Of a stretch of DNA of 64,000 nucleotides, positions 26,329-35,201 are shown piece after piece; the first letter of the stretch is position 1; the number at the start of each line of letters is the position of its first letter. Origin of the DNA: Streptomyces sp. DT2A-34 (GTDB lineage Bacteria; Actinomycetota; Actinomycetes; Streptomycetales; Streptomycetaceae); assembly GCF_030499515.1 (NCBI RefSeq), contig NZ_JASTWJ010000001.1, forward strand, positions 6,552,001 through 6,616,000. The letters are read 5' to 3'. The position numbers and the translations under genes were made by a program. The notes beneath the pieces were generated by a model. The model ran no database searches and was not told the DNA's origin. It saw nothing but the letters and a program-made list of their open reading frames with translations.

Positions 26329-27717
26329 GTGACCGACACCCTCACCCCAGTCGAGGGCGCCGTCGTCGAGGCGTCGGACAGCCCTCAGAAGCTCAAGCGC
26401 TCGATCGGCGTCATCGGCGGCACCCTGCTCACGCTCTCCTGCGTGACCCCCGCCTCCACCCTCTTCGTGGTCGTCCCCGACCTGTTCGGCTCGCTCGGCA
26501 CCGCCACCGCCCTGACGATCGCCATCGGCTCCCTGCTCTGTATCGCCGTGGCGTTCTGCTACTCGGAGCTGGGCACCCTGATCCCCAGCGCGGGCGGCGA
26601 GTACGCGATGGTCTCCACGCTGGCCGGACGGCTCGCGGGCTGGCTGGTCTTCGTGCTCTCCCTGCTGGTCGTCATGATCGTCCCGCCGGTGATCGCGATG
26701 GGCACGGCCGACTACCTCGCCCCGATCGTCCACCTCGACCCGTCCATGGCCGGTGCCGGCGTCATGCTGCTCGCCACCCTCGCCGGCCTGCTCGACCTGC
26801 GCGCCAACGCCTGGATCACCGGCGTCTTCCTGGTCCTGGAGGTCATCGCGGCGGCCGTCGTGGCGGTGCTGGGCTTCGCGCACGCCGAGCGCGGCCCCGG
26901 CAGCCTGGTCTCGATGGAGGTGGCCGGCGCGGACGGCCGTACCGACACCGTGACGGCGCTGCTGATCGTCTCCGGCCTCGCGATCGCCCTCTTCGTCACG
27001 CAGGGCTTCTCGACCGCCGTCTACCTCTCCGAGGAAATGGAGAACCCGCGCCGCAACGTCGCCCGCACGGTCCTCGCCACCCTCGGCATCTCCGCCGTGA
27101 TCATCCTGGTCCCGGTCGCCGCCATCACCCTGGGCGCGTCGAACCTCGACGAACTGACCGGCGGCGACATCAGCACCATGGTCACCGCCTGGTCCAACTC
27201 CGCCGTCGGCACCTTCGTCAGCCTCTGCGTGGCCCTCGCGATCATCAACGCGGGCATCGTCATGGTCATCCAGAACTCCCGCGTCCTGTTCGCCTCGGCC
27301 CGCGACAAGGCCTGGCCCGAGCCGGTCAACAACGTCCTCGCCAAGCTCGGCCGCTTCGGCTCCCCGTGGGTCGCCACCCTCACGGTCGGCGTCCCCGGCG
27401 CCGCCCTGTGCTTCGTGAACCTCGACACCCTGTACGGCATCACGGGCGTCTCGGTGACGGGCATGTACCTGCTCGTCGCCATCGCCGCACTGCTGTCCCG
27501 CCGAGGCGCCCACCAGCACACGTCCGCCTGGCGTATGCCGCTGTGGCCGGCGATGCCGGTGCTGCTGATCGTGGTGCTGGTGTACATCCTGAGCCGGCAG
27601 GAGACGAGTTACCTGCTGTGGACGGGCGGCATAACGGCCGCAGCGACCCTGTACTGGGCGCTGTACCTCCGCCCCCGTAGGGAAACCCGCTGGTTGGTAT
27701 CGATCCCGGAGGCGTGA
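26329..27717 (+). CDS. APC-family amino acid/polyamine permease
   Basis: A 462-residue permease with about 12 hydrophobic helices. The APC start motif is visible (SIGVIGGTLLTLSCVTPAST with the Gly-rich unwound helix 1). YSELGTLIPSAGGEYAMVS is the classic helix 2-3 loop and YLSEEMENPRRNVARTVL the helix 6-7 region. Start is GTG at 26329. An AT-richer 26230-26320 stretch probably holds its promoter. The substrate is not predictable; proximity to the iol operon is not informative because a terminator intervenes. Confidence 0.9.
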   Translation: MTDTLTPVEGAVVEASDSPQKLKRSIGVIGGTLLTLSCVTPASTLFVVVPDLFGSLGTATALTIAIGSLLCIAVAFCYSELGTLIPSAGGEYAMVSTLAGRLAGWLVFVLSLLVVMIVPPVIAMGTADYLAPIVHLDPSMAGAGVMLLATLAGLLDLRANAWITGVFLVLEVIAAAVVAVLGFAHAERGPGSLVSMEVAGADGRTDTVTALLIVSGLAIALFVTQGFSTAVYLSEEMENPRRNVARTVLATLGISAVIILVPVAAITLGASNLDELTGGDISTMVTAWSNSAVGTFVSLCVALAIINAGIVMVIQNSRVLFASARDKAWPEPVNNVLAKLGRFGSPWVATLTVGVPGAALCFVNLDTLYGITGVSVTGMYLLVAIAALLSRRGAHQHTSAWRMPLWPAMPVLLIVVLVYILSRQETSYLLWTGGITAAATLYWALYLRPRRETRWLVSIPEA

Positions 27718-27718
27718 G

Positions 27719-27803
27719 CGCGCCCCATAGGGGCGCGGGGCTGTACCGATTTGCGGCTCCGCCGCGTGGGCGCGACAAGCCCCGACGAACCCGCACCCGG
27801 CAG
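27719..27803. repeat. Dispersed Streptomyces intergenic repeat
   Basis: It begins with an inverted pair (GCGCGCCCC-ATA-GGGGCGCG) and then the GGGGCTGT...GCGGCTCCGCCGCGTGGGCGC core also seen at 18045-18085. From general experience, closely similar sequences follow many genes in Streptomyces genomes. It may function as a terminator-like element or be a non-autonomous repeat. Confidence 0.8.
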
Positions 27804-27941
27804 ACCACAGGACGGCCCGAGCTCTCCCCCGCGCTACCACGAACGCGGTAGACAAATCCCCCGCCGTACCCCCACGGAAGGGCCCGGGATTCAGCCCCCG
27901 GTCGATAACTGTCCGACAGGTTCACCCCGTACGGTTGAAGC

Positions 27942-30599
27942 ATGGATCTTCGACTGCCCGCCCTGCGAGGGCGCGTACGGAGGCCGCGACGGTGGCTCGC
28001 CGCCGCGGCCTCCGTCGTCGTCCTCGCCGGCGCCGGTACATGGACGGCCGTCGCCGACGACGACGCGCCACAGGTGCGCCGCGCCGACCGGGTCATGGAC
28101 ATGGGAGACGGGGTACGCGTCGACACCTCGTACTTCACGTCGGGTCCCTCCGGACGCCGCCCGGCCGTCCTGCTGGGACACGGCTTCGGCGGCAGCAAGG
28201 ACGACGCACGGCAGCAGGCGGAGGACCTCGCCCGGGACGGCTACGCCGTACTGACCTGGTCGGCCCGCGGCTTCGGGAAGTCCACCGGCAAGATCGGGCT
28301 GAACGACCCCAAGGGCGAGGTCGCCGACGTCTCCAAGCTGCTCGACTGGCTGGCGAAGCAGCCCCAGGTCGAACTCGACAAGACCGGCGACCCGCGGGTC
28401 GGCATGGCGGGCGGCTCCTACGGCGGCGCCATCGCGCTGCTCGCCGCCGGCCACGACGCCCGGGTGGACGCCATCGCCCCGGCGATCACGTACTGGAACC
28501 TCGCGGACGCCCTGTTCCCGAACGGCGTCTTCAAGAAGCTCTGGGCGGGCATCTTCGTCAACTCCGGCGGCGGCTGCGACAAGTTCGAGACGCGGATCTG
28601 CGAGATGTACGACCGGGTCGCCGAGTCCGGCACCCCGGACGCCGAGGCCCGCACCATGCTGGAGGAGCGCTCGCCGTCCGCGGTCGGCGACCGCATCGAC
28701 GTGCCCACCCTGCTGATGCAGGGCCAGACCGACTCCCTCTTCCCGCTGGACCAGGCCGACGCCGCCGCGAAGGCGATCCGCGCCAACGGCGCGCCCGTGG
28801 ACGTCGACTGGATCGCGGGCGGGCACGACGGCGGCGACATGGAGACGGGCCGGATCCAGGAGCGCGTGAACTCCTGGTTCGACCGCTACCTCAAGGACGA
28901 CAAGAGCGTCGACACCGGCCCCGCCTTCCGCGTCACCCGCACCCTCGGCGCCGGTACCGGAGACGGCGAGACCCGGCTGAGCGGCGTGAGCGAGGACGAG
29001 TACCCCGGCCTGGAGGGCAGCGCGCGCTCGATCGCCCTCACCGGGCGGGAGCAGAGCTTCGCCAACCCGGCCGGCGCCAACCCGCCCGCCGTGTCGGCCC
29101 TGCCCGGATTCGGCAGCGCCGGCGGCCTCGCCCAGCTGTCCTCGCTCGGCATCGGCGTCTCCCTCGACTTCCCGGGCCAGTTCGCCGCGTTCGAGTCGGC
29201 GCCCGTCCAGGAGGACGTGCAGATCACCGGGTCGCCCAAGGTCACCGTCCATGTGAGGTCCACCAGCGACGACGCGGTGCTCTTCGCCAAGGTGTACGAC
29301 GTCGGCCCGGGCGGCCAGGGCGCGCAGGTGCTGCCCTCGCAGCTCGTCGAGCCCATCCGCGTCGAGGGCGCGAAGGCCGGCAAGGACGTCACGATCACCC
29401 TCCCGGCGATCGACCACGAGGTCGACGACGGCCACCGCCTGCGCCTGGTCCTCGCCTCCACCGACCTCGGCTACGCCTCACCGGCGGCCCCGGCGACGTA
29501 CACCGTCTCCCTCAAGGGCGACCTGAAGGTGCCGACGTCGCTCGGCGACACGAACGGGCCGGCGTCGCTGCCCGCCTGGGTGTGGTGGCTGCCGCTCACC
29601 GGCGCCCTGATCGCGCTCGCACTGCTGGTGACCGGACGCCGCCGGACCGCGGCACCCGCCGCGCCCGACCCGGAACTGGCCGAAGTGCCGCTCCAGATCA
29701 CGGACCTGAGCAAGCGCTACGCCAAGTCCGCCGACCGTTACGCCGTCAAGGACCTGTCCTTCCGGGTGGAGAAGGGCCAGGTGCTCGGCCTGCTCGGCCC
29801 GAACGGCGCTGGCAAGACGACGACCCTGCGCATGCTGATGGGCCTGATCAAGCCGGACGGCGGCGAGATCCGCGTCTTCGGCCACGCGATCGCGCCGGGC
29901 GCCCCCGTGCTCTCCCGCGTCGGCGCCTTCGTCGAGGGCGCGGGCTTCCTCCCGCACCTGTCCGGCCGGGAGAACCTGGACCTGTACTGGCGTGCCACCG
30001 GCCGCCCGCCCGAGGACGCCCACCTGGACGAGGCCCTGCAGATAGCGGGACTCGGCGACGCGCTCGCCCGCGCGGTGCGCACCTACTCGCAGGGCATGCG
30101 CCAGCGCCTCGCCATCGCCCAGGCCATGCTCGGCCTGCCGGACCTGCTCATCCTCGACGAACCCACCAACGGGCTCGACCCGCCGCAGATCCGCGAGATG
30201 CGCGAGGTAATGATCCGCTACGCCGCCGCCGGGCGCACGGTCATCGTCTCCAGCCACCTCCTCGCGGAGGTCGAGCAGACCTGCACCCACCTGGTCGTGA
30301 TGGACCACGGACAGCTCGTCCAGGCGGGCCCGGTCGAGGACATCGTCGGCTCGGGCGACACCCTCCTCGTGGGCACCGCCACGCCCGTGGAGGAGCCCGT
30401 CCTGGAGAAGGTCGCCGCCCTGCCCGGCGTCGCCTCCGCCGTGCGCGCCGACGAGGGCCTGCTGGTCCAGCTCGACGCCGACGGCACCCCGCAACGCCTG
30501 GTCGCCGACCTCGTACGACTGGACGTGCCCGTGCGGTCGGTCGGCCCGCACCGCCGCCTGGAGGACGCCTTCCTCACCCTGATCGGAGCCGAAGCATGA
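27942..30599 (+). CDS. Alpha/beta hydrolase-ABC ATPase fusion membrane protein
   Basis: An 885-residue two-part protein. After a short basic N-terminus and a signal anchor (~18-37), residues ~45-530 form a CocE/X-Pro-peptidase-like hydrolase with GHGFGGSKDD, nucleophile Ser159 in GGSYGGAIAL, and likely Asp and His in QTDSLFP (~263) and GGHDGGD (~293), plus the beta-sandwich C-terminal part. A second membrane helix (~544-565, WVWWLPLTGALIALALLV) leads to an ABC ATPase with GPNGAGKTTTLRML (~618), signature YSQGMRQRLAIAQ and LLILDEPTNGLD. Topology puts the hydrolase outside and the ATPase inside. The ATGA overlap couples it to a permease. Confidence 0.9.
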   Translation: MDLRLPALRGRVRRPRRWLAAAASVVVLAGAGTWTAVADDDAPQVRRADRVMDMGDGVRVDTSYFTSGPSGRRPAVLLGHGFGGSKDDARQQAEDLARDGYAVLTWSARGFGKSTGKIGLNDPKGEVADVSKLLDWLAKQPQVELDKTGDPRVGMAGGSYGGAIALLAAGHDARVDAIAPAITYWNLADALFPNGVFKKLWAGIFVNSGGGCDKFETRICEMYDRVAESGTPDAEARTMLEERSPSAVGDRIDVPTLLMQGQTDSLFPLDQADAAAKAIRANGAPVDVDWIAGGHDGGDMETGRIQERVNSWFDRYLKDDKSVDTGPAFRVTRTLGAGTGDGETRLSGVSEDEYPGLEGSARSIALTGREQSFANPAGANPPAVSALPGFGSAGGLAQLSSLGIGVSLDFPGQFAAFESAPVQEDVQITGSPKVTVHVRSTSDDAVLFAKVYDVGPGGQGAQVLPSQLVEPIRVEGAKAGKDVTITLPAIDHEVDDGHRLRLVLASTDLGYASPAAPATYTVSLKGDLKVPTSLGDTNGPASLPAWVWWLPLTGALIALALLVTGRRRTAAPAAPDPELAEVPLQITDLSKRYAKSADRYAVKDLSFRVEKGQVLGLLGPNGAGKTTTLRMLMGLIKPDGGEIRVFGHAIAPGAPVLSRVGAFVEGAGFLPHLSGRENLDLYWRATGRPPEDAHLDEALQIAGLGDALARAVRTYSQGMRQRLAIAQAMLGLPDLLILDEPTNGLDPPQIREMREVMIRYAAAGRTVIVSSHLLAEVEQTCTHLVVMDHGQLVQAGPVEDIVGSGDTLLVGTATPVEEPVLEKVAALPGVASAVRADEGLLVQLDADGTPQRLVADLVRLDVPVRSVGPHRRLEDAFLTLIGAEA

Positions 30600-31462
30600 G
30601 CAAGCTCGCCGAGCCGCCCGTCGAGGTCGCCGACGGCTACCGCGCGGGCCGCACCCTGCCCGTGCGGGTCGAGCTGGTCCGGCAGCTGAAGCGGCGCCGC
30701 ACGCTCGTCATGGGCGGCATCCTGTTCGCCCTGCCGATCGTCCTGCTCGTCGCCTTCCAGGTGGGCGGCGAGCCGGGCCAGGGCAACGCCCGCACGAACC
30801 TCATGGACACGGCCACGGTGTCCGGGGCCAACTTCGCGGCCGTCAACCTCTTCGCCTCCGCGGGCTTCCTGCTCGTCATCCCCGTGGCGCTGTTCTGCGG
30901 GGACACGGTCGCCTCGGAGGCGAGCTGGTCGTCCCTGCGCTATCTGCTCGCGGCGCCCGTGCCCCGGGGCCGGCTGCTGTGGTCCAAGCTCGCCGTCGGA
31001 CTGAGCCTCAGCCTGGCCGCGCTCGTCCTGCTCCCGGTCGTCGCCCTCGCCGTCGGCACGGCGGCCTACGGCTGGGGCCCGCTCCAGCTGCCCACCGGCG
31101 GCGCCCTGGACACCGGCACCGCGGCGCAGCGCCTGCTGATCGTCGTCGCCTACATCATGGTGTCCCAACTGGTCACCGCCGCCCTGGCGTTCTGGCTGTC
31201 GACCCGGACGGACGCACCGCTCGGCGCGGTCGGCGGCGCGGTGTTCCTGACCATCATCGGCAACGTCCTCGACGAGGTGACGGCCCTCGGCGACTGGCGC
31301 CACTTCCTGCCCGCGCACTGGCAGTACGCCTGGCTCGACGCCGTGCGGCCCCAACTGGACTGGTCCGACATGATCCAGGGCACGTCCCTGTCGGTAACGT
31401 ACGCCCTCGTGCTGTTCGCGCTGGCCTTCCGCGGTTTCGCCCGCAAGGACATCGTGTCGTAG
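30596..31462 (+). CDS. ABC-2 type transporter permease
   Basis: A 288-residue membrane protein with six predicted helices. It starts with a cytoplasmic stretch (LPVRVELVRQLKRRRTLVMG), followed by FALPIVLLVAFQV, then SAGFLLVIPVALFCGDTVASEASWSSLRYLLAAPVPRGR, an ABC-2 permease hallmark region. Its ATG overlaps the stop of the hydrolase-ATPase fusion, so the two surely form one exporter. Substrate unknown. The outer hydrolase suggests processing of, or release from, an exported peptide or lipid. Confidence 0.9.
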   Translation: MSKLAEPPVEVADGYRAGRTLPVRVELVRQLKRRRTLVMGGILFALPIVLLVAFQVGGEPGQGNARTNLMDTATVSGANFAAVNLFASAGFLLVIPVALFCGDTVASEASWSSLRYLLAAPVPRGRLLWSKLAVGLSLSLAALVLLPVVALAVGTAAYGWGPLQLPTGGALDTGTAAQRLLIVVAYIMVSQLVTAALAFWLSTRTDAPLGAVGGAVFLTIIGNVLDEVTALGDWRHFLPAHWQYAWLDAVRPQLDWSDMIQGTSLSVTYALVLFALAFRGFARKDIVS

Positions 31463-31606
31463 GTCAACGGAAGATCACCCACCGGTCTCGACAGGCGGCC
31501 TCCGTGCCCTCTTCGAGACTCATCCGCAACGCTCCGTAGCGCACGTTCCGGCCCCCTGGCCCGTCACAGTCACAGAAGTCGACGTCAACGGACCAAGGGA
31601 GCACGG

Positions 31607-33175
31607 ATGATGGAGCGGTACCGCATACGAAGGCTGCGCGCCGCCCTGCTCGCACTCACCGCGGCAGGCGGCCTGCTGCTCACCGGCTGCGGCGCCGGAG
31701 AGGGCAGCGACAGCGGGGGCCACCAGGCGGAGGACGGCAGCAACGGCGCCTTCCCCGCCCCCGACTACGACAGCGGCGGCGGAACGGGCGAGCAGAAGGA
31801 CACCGACGGCTCCGACGACACCGACGACCCGGACTCCCGCGAGTTCGCGCCCGCCCCCGACTACCTCTCCACCTTCGCCCTGGACGTCGACACCGCCTCC
31901 TACGGCTACGCCCGCCGCACCCTCGCCGAGGGCCGGCTGCCCGACCCGTCGACGGTCCGCCCCGAGGAGTTCGTCAACAGCTTCCGCCAGGACTACGACC
32001 GCCCCGACGGCAACGGCTTCACGGTCACCGTCGACGGCGCCCGCACCGACCGCGAGGACTGGTCCCTGGTCCGCGTGGGCCTGGCCACCCGCCCCGCCGC
32101 CGACGCCGGGGAACGCCCGCCCGCCGCCCTCACCTTCGTCATCGACATCTCCGGCTCCATGGCCGAACCGGGCCGCCTCGACCTCGCCAAGGACTCCCTC
32201 GGCGTCATGACGAACCGACTCCGCGACGACGACTCGGTCGCCATCGTCACCTTCAGCGACGAGGCCGAGACGGTCCTGCCGATGACCCGCCTCGACGGCA
32301 ACCGCGACGACATCCACGACGCGATCGACAGCCTGGAGCCCACCGACTCCACCAACCTGGGAGCGGGCATGGAGACGGGCTACGAAACGGCCGAGGAGGG
32401 TCTTCGAGAGGGCGCCACGAACCGCGTCGTACTCGTCTCCGACGCCCTGGCCAACACCGGCGACACCGACGCGGACACCATCCTCGAACGCATCGCCTCC
32501 GAACGCCGCGAACACGGCATCACCCTCTTCGGCGTCGGGGTCGGCAGCGACTACGGCGACGCCCTCATGGAACGCCTGGCCGACAAGGGCGACGGCCACA
32601 CGGTCTACGTCTCCGACGAGGACGACGCCCGGAAGGTCTTCTGCGACGACCTCCCCCGCAACATCGACCTGACCGCCCGCGACGCCAAGGCCCAGGTCGC
32701 GTTCGACCAGGCCACCGTCTCCGACTTCCGCCTCATCGGCTACGACAACCGCCAGGTCGCCGACGAGGACTTCCGTGACGACAGCGTCGACGGCGGCGAG
32801 ATCGGCCCCGGCCACACGGTCACCGCCCTCTACGCCGTCCACACCAGGCCCGGCACCTCAGGCCACCTCGCCACGGCGAGCGTCCGCTGGCTCGACCCGA
32901 AGACCCGCGCCCCGCACGAGGAGTCGGGCCGCCTGGAGACCGGCGCCCTGCACGACTCCCTGGGCGACGCCTCCCCGAGGTTCCAGGTGACCGCGACCGC
33001 CGCCTATTTCGCCGACGTCCTGCGCGACGGCGACGACCCCCGCAGCTCCCTGCCCGGTGCCCCGTCCCTCCGCGAACTCAAGGAGACCGCCGAGGACCTG
33101 GCGAAGAAGACGGAGGACGGCGCGGTGCGCCGGCTCGCCGAGACCATCGGCCGGGCGGACCGGGCGATGGACTGA
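31607..33175 (+). CDS. VWA-domain lipoprotein (YfbK-like)
   Basis: A 522-residue surface lipoprotein. The signal peptide ends in a lipobox, LLLTGCGAG (Cys28), followed by a long Gly/Asp/Ser-rich spacer. An N-terminal VWA-associated region (STFALDVDTASYGYARRTL) precedes a von Willebrand A domain with the MIDAS motif DISGSM near residue 180, VAIVTFSDEA and TNLGAGMETGYE. The C-terminal part matches the domain found in YfbK-type proteins. It probably binds another cell-surface protein through a metal. The ATG at 31607 is followed directly by a second ATG. Confidence 0.9.
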   Translation: MMERYRIRRLRAALLALTAAGGLLLTGCGAGEGSDSGGHQAEDGSNGAFPAPDYDSGGGTGEQKDTDGSDDTDDPDSREFAPAPDYLSTFALDVDTASYGYARRTLAEGRLPDPSTVRPEEFVNSFRQDYDRPDGNGFTVTVDGARTDREDWSLVRVGLATRPAADAGERPPAALTFVIDISGSMAEPGRLDLAKDSLGVMTNRLRDDDSVAIVTFSDEAETVLPMTRLDGNRDDIHDAIDSLEPTDSTNLGAGMETGYETAEEGLREGATNRVVLVSDALANTGDTDADTILERIASERREHGITLFGVGVGSDYGDALMERLADKGDGHTVYVSDEDDARKVFCDDLPRNIDLTARDAKAQVAFDQATVSDFRLIGYDNRQVADEDFRDDSVDGGEIGPGHTVTALYAVHTRPGTSGHLATASVRWLDPKTRAPHEESGRLETGALHDSLGDASPRFQVTATAAYFADVLRDGDDPRSSLPGAPSLRELKETAEDLAKKTEDGAVRRLAETIGRADRAMD

Positions 33176-33191
33176 GGCACGCGCCGGCGGT

Positions 33192-33809
33192 TCAGCCCGC
33201 GCAGACCGAGGGCAGCGCCCGCACGAGCCCCTCCTCGTGCAGCGCGTCCAGCTCATGGCCGTACGCGGACCGGACGGCGGCGACCCCCAGCCGAGGCTCG
33301 CACGACGGCGACGTCCGCAGCCGCCGGGTGTCCTTCAGGGCGTCCAGCACCTGCGTGGTGATGCGGTCGAGCACCGGGCGCACCTCCTTGACCAGGTCCG
33401 GTCGCTCGGTGGGCCGCTCCTCGGGATGCGCGTCCCAGCGCGCGTACAGCCCGCGCTGCACCAGCTTGTTCGCCTCGATCTGGTCCCGGAAGACGGCCCG
33501 CACCGCCTCCGGGTCCAGCCCGAGCCCGGTCGCCCGCGCGCCGACGTCGTCCAGGATCTGCTGCTCGCGCACCGGGTCGTCGATCGGCTTGTCCGTGCCG
33601 TACTTGGCGGCGGCCACCTTGTCGGCGACCAGCAGCCGCTCGGCGAACAGGTCGGTCAGCGGGGTGAGTCCGGGGGCGACGGCGGCCGCGCGAACCGGAG
33701 GCGAGGTGTGGGCGGCGGCCGGTGCGGCGCCGGCGAGGGACACGGCCGCGACGGCGCAGACGGCGACCAGGGCGGACCGGAGACGTCGGGAGTGCATCGG
33801 GGACTGCAC
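33192..33809 (-). CDS. Secreted chorismate mutase (AroQ gamma class)
   Basis: A ~205-residue protein with a signal peptide (HSRRLRSALVAVCAVAAVSL, cleavage near AAPAAA|HT). It is followed by the helical AroQ fold: LFAERLLVADKVAAAKYGTD, PVREQQILDDVGARA, FRDQIEANKLVQRGLYARW. Secreted chorismate mutases of this class occur in mycobacteria and Streptomyces, where their extracytoplasmic role is unsettled. GTG at 33809 is chosen for the GGAAGG site upstream; the ATG at 33797 is an alternative. Two cysteines near the C-terminus may pair. Confidence 0.88.
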   Translation of the reverse strand: MQSPMHSRRLRSALVAVCAVAAVSLAGAAPAAAHTSPPVRAAAVAPGLTPLTDLFAERLLVADKVAAAKYGTDKPIDDPVREQQILDDVGARATGLGLDPEAVRAVFRDQIEANKLVQRGLYARWDAHPEERPTERPDLVKEVRPVLDRITTQVLDALKDTRRLRTSPSCEPRLGVAAVRSAYGHELDALHEEGLVRALPSVCAG

Positions 33810-33943
33810 AGGGGTTCCTTCCGTGGGGGGCGTACAGCAATGTACAGATGCCCACTCCTTTGCGACGTCCCGACCCATTGACCTTCCGTTACGCACGAGG
33901 AAGTTGACCTCTCGGTAGGTTTGACCGGGCACCGGGAGCCGTC

Positions 33944-33976
33944 ATGGGCGTACGCAAGGACGTCAACCGCCTGCTA
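33944..33976 (+). pseudogene. 5' stub of a small gene cut by the IS element
   Basis: ATG at 33944 with GGGAG six bases upstream begins MGVRKDVNRLL, which has the look of a small HicA-like or DUF protein start. After ~11 codons the frame enters the tnpB 3' region and continues as nonsense to a stop at 34075. The element's right edge therefore probably lies at about 33973-33980. Confidence 0.45.
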
Positions 33977-35128
33977 AGTCAGCGGGCTTGCGCAACGGGC
34001 ATCACTGGCGGTGATGCTGCGTTCGCGTCCAACCCCGCCCGGGCGTGTGCCCTCCGGTGGGGCAGGGGCCGTTGACTCGGCCCCGCGTCGCCACAACTCC
34101 CACGCGCGGGCGCGGATGTTGCGGGAGCCGTTCCGGTCCGCGTGCGCAACGACGCCGCAGGACCGGCACGCGAACCAGGCCTGGGAGACCCGGTTCGCCT
34201 TGTCGATGTGGCCGCACTCGGCGCAGGTGCGGGAGGTGTACGCCGGATCGACGTACACCAACGGCACTCCCGCTCGGCGGGCTTTGTACGCGATGAACTG
34301 CCCCAGCTGGGCGAACGACCAGCTGGAGTGGGTGGCCCGTTGGGGCTTGCGAAGCCGTACCCGCTCGCGGATCCCTGTGAGGTTTTCCAGGGCGATTCCG
34401 CGACCGGTGCGTTCTGCCTCGGCCACCACATGTTTCGCGATCTTGTGGTTGATGTCCTTCGCCCGCCGTGCCTCCTTGCGTCGTCGCTTCTTCAGACGCC
34501 GTTTGGCGGACGGAGTGTTCCTCTTCTGCAGCGCGATGCCCAGGTCGACTCCAAGGAAGTCCACCGGCTCAGTGCTCGGCGGCACTTCGGGAACCTCACA
34601 GGTGGCCAGCAGAAACCACATGCCGTCCCGGCACACGAGATCGGACTCGCCCTTGCGATACAGCGCCAGTGTGGCCAATTGCTCTGGGCCGGCGGTGAAC
34701 GCCACGTCCTTCACCCGGCCGTACACGGTCCAGATCGACACCCGGCGCTCCGTGATCTGCCAGGACAGCATCCGGTCGTCGTACGGCTGTGCGCTCTCAG
34801 GTCGGAAAGCGACAGGCTTCTCGTTGGCCTTCCGGTACCGCTTGGAGCCGGGCATGCCCAGGTTCCCGGCCCTCAGATTCGCCTTGAGAGTGGCGTACGC
34901 GTCACACGTCTTCTTGATCACATGCTGGGCCGCCTGCGCCCCCAGCCCCCAACGCGCCTTCGCTTCGTCGTAGGTGAGCCTGCGAAGCGCGAAGTTATTC
35001 TTCACATCCTTTTCGAAGGCGATCTGGCTGGCCCACGTCGCCGCCTCATTGCAGGCGCGCAGGGTCGCCTGAAGCGCCGTCGCCTGAACGGGTTTCAACA
35101 GCAGCTTTACCTGCACAACCAGCTTCAC
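33974..35128 (-). CDS. tnpB: TnpB RNA-guided nuclease, shortened near RuvC-I
   Basis: About 384 residues. RuvC-I Asp195 lies in FLGVDLGIALQKRN, RuvC-II Glu248 in GIALENLTGIRERV, zinc-ribbon pairs in TCAECG and CRSCG, and RuvC-III Asp331 in HADRNGSRNI. Directly after DLGIA, homologues carry about 35 residues (NIATTSDG... through a basic helix) before QKKNTPSAKRRLKK. Here the text jumps straight to LQKRNTPSAKRRLKK, suggesting an in-frame deletion. All catalytic acids remain but activity is doubtful. GTG at 35128 gives the usual KLVVQVKLLLKP start. Confidence 0.85.
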   Translation of the reverse strand: MKLVVQVKLLLKPVQATALQATLRACNEAATWASQIAFEKDVKNNFALRRLTYDEAKARWGLGAQAAQHVIKKTCDAYATLKANLRAGNLGMPGSKRYRKANEKPVAFRPESAQPYDDRMLSWQITERRVSIWTVYGRVKDVAFTAGPEQLATLALYRKGESDLVCRDGMWFLLATCEVPEVPPSTEPVDFLGVDLGIALQKRNTPSAKRRLKKRRRKEARRAKDINHKIAKHVVAEAERTGRGIALENLTGIRERVRLRKPQRATHSSWSFAQLGQFIAYKARRAGVPLVYVDPAYTSRTCAECGHIDKANRVSQAWFACRSCGVVAHADRNGSRNIRARAWELWRRGAESTAPAPPEGTRPGGVGRERSITASDARCASPLT

Positions 35129-35200
35129 ACCCGCGATGCTACCCGGCCTTTCATATCTCCATATTCGAACATGGAAAACCCGAGTCTTCGCGTTTAGCTG
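33974..35200 (-). mobile_element. IS200/IS605-type element (tnpB only)
   Basis: A single tnpB fills the element; no tnpA (Y1 transposase) is present. The right end has a short perfect hairpin (GCATCAC 33999-34005 with GTGATGC 34011-34017), as expected where the omega-RNA scaffold lies near tnpB's 3' end. The left edge lies between the tnpB start at 35128 and the fadD homology beginning at ~35202, and an AT-rich stretch fills that interval. Exact ends and target cannot be fixed from one copy. Confidence 0.75.
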
Positions 35201-35201
35201 C

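Noticed and set aside
26329..27717. APC permease as part of the iol operon (inositol uptake)
   Set aside because: A strong terminator separates it, and APC permeases carry amino acids or amines rather than polyols.
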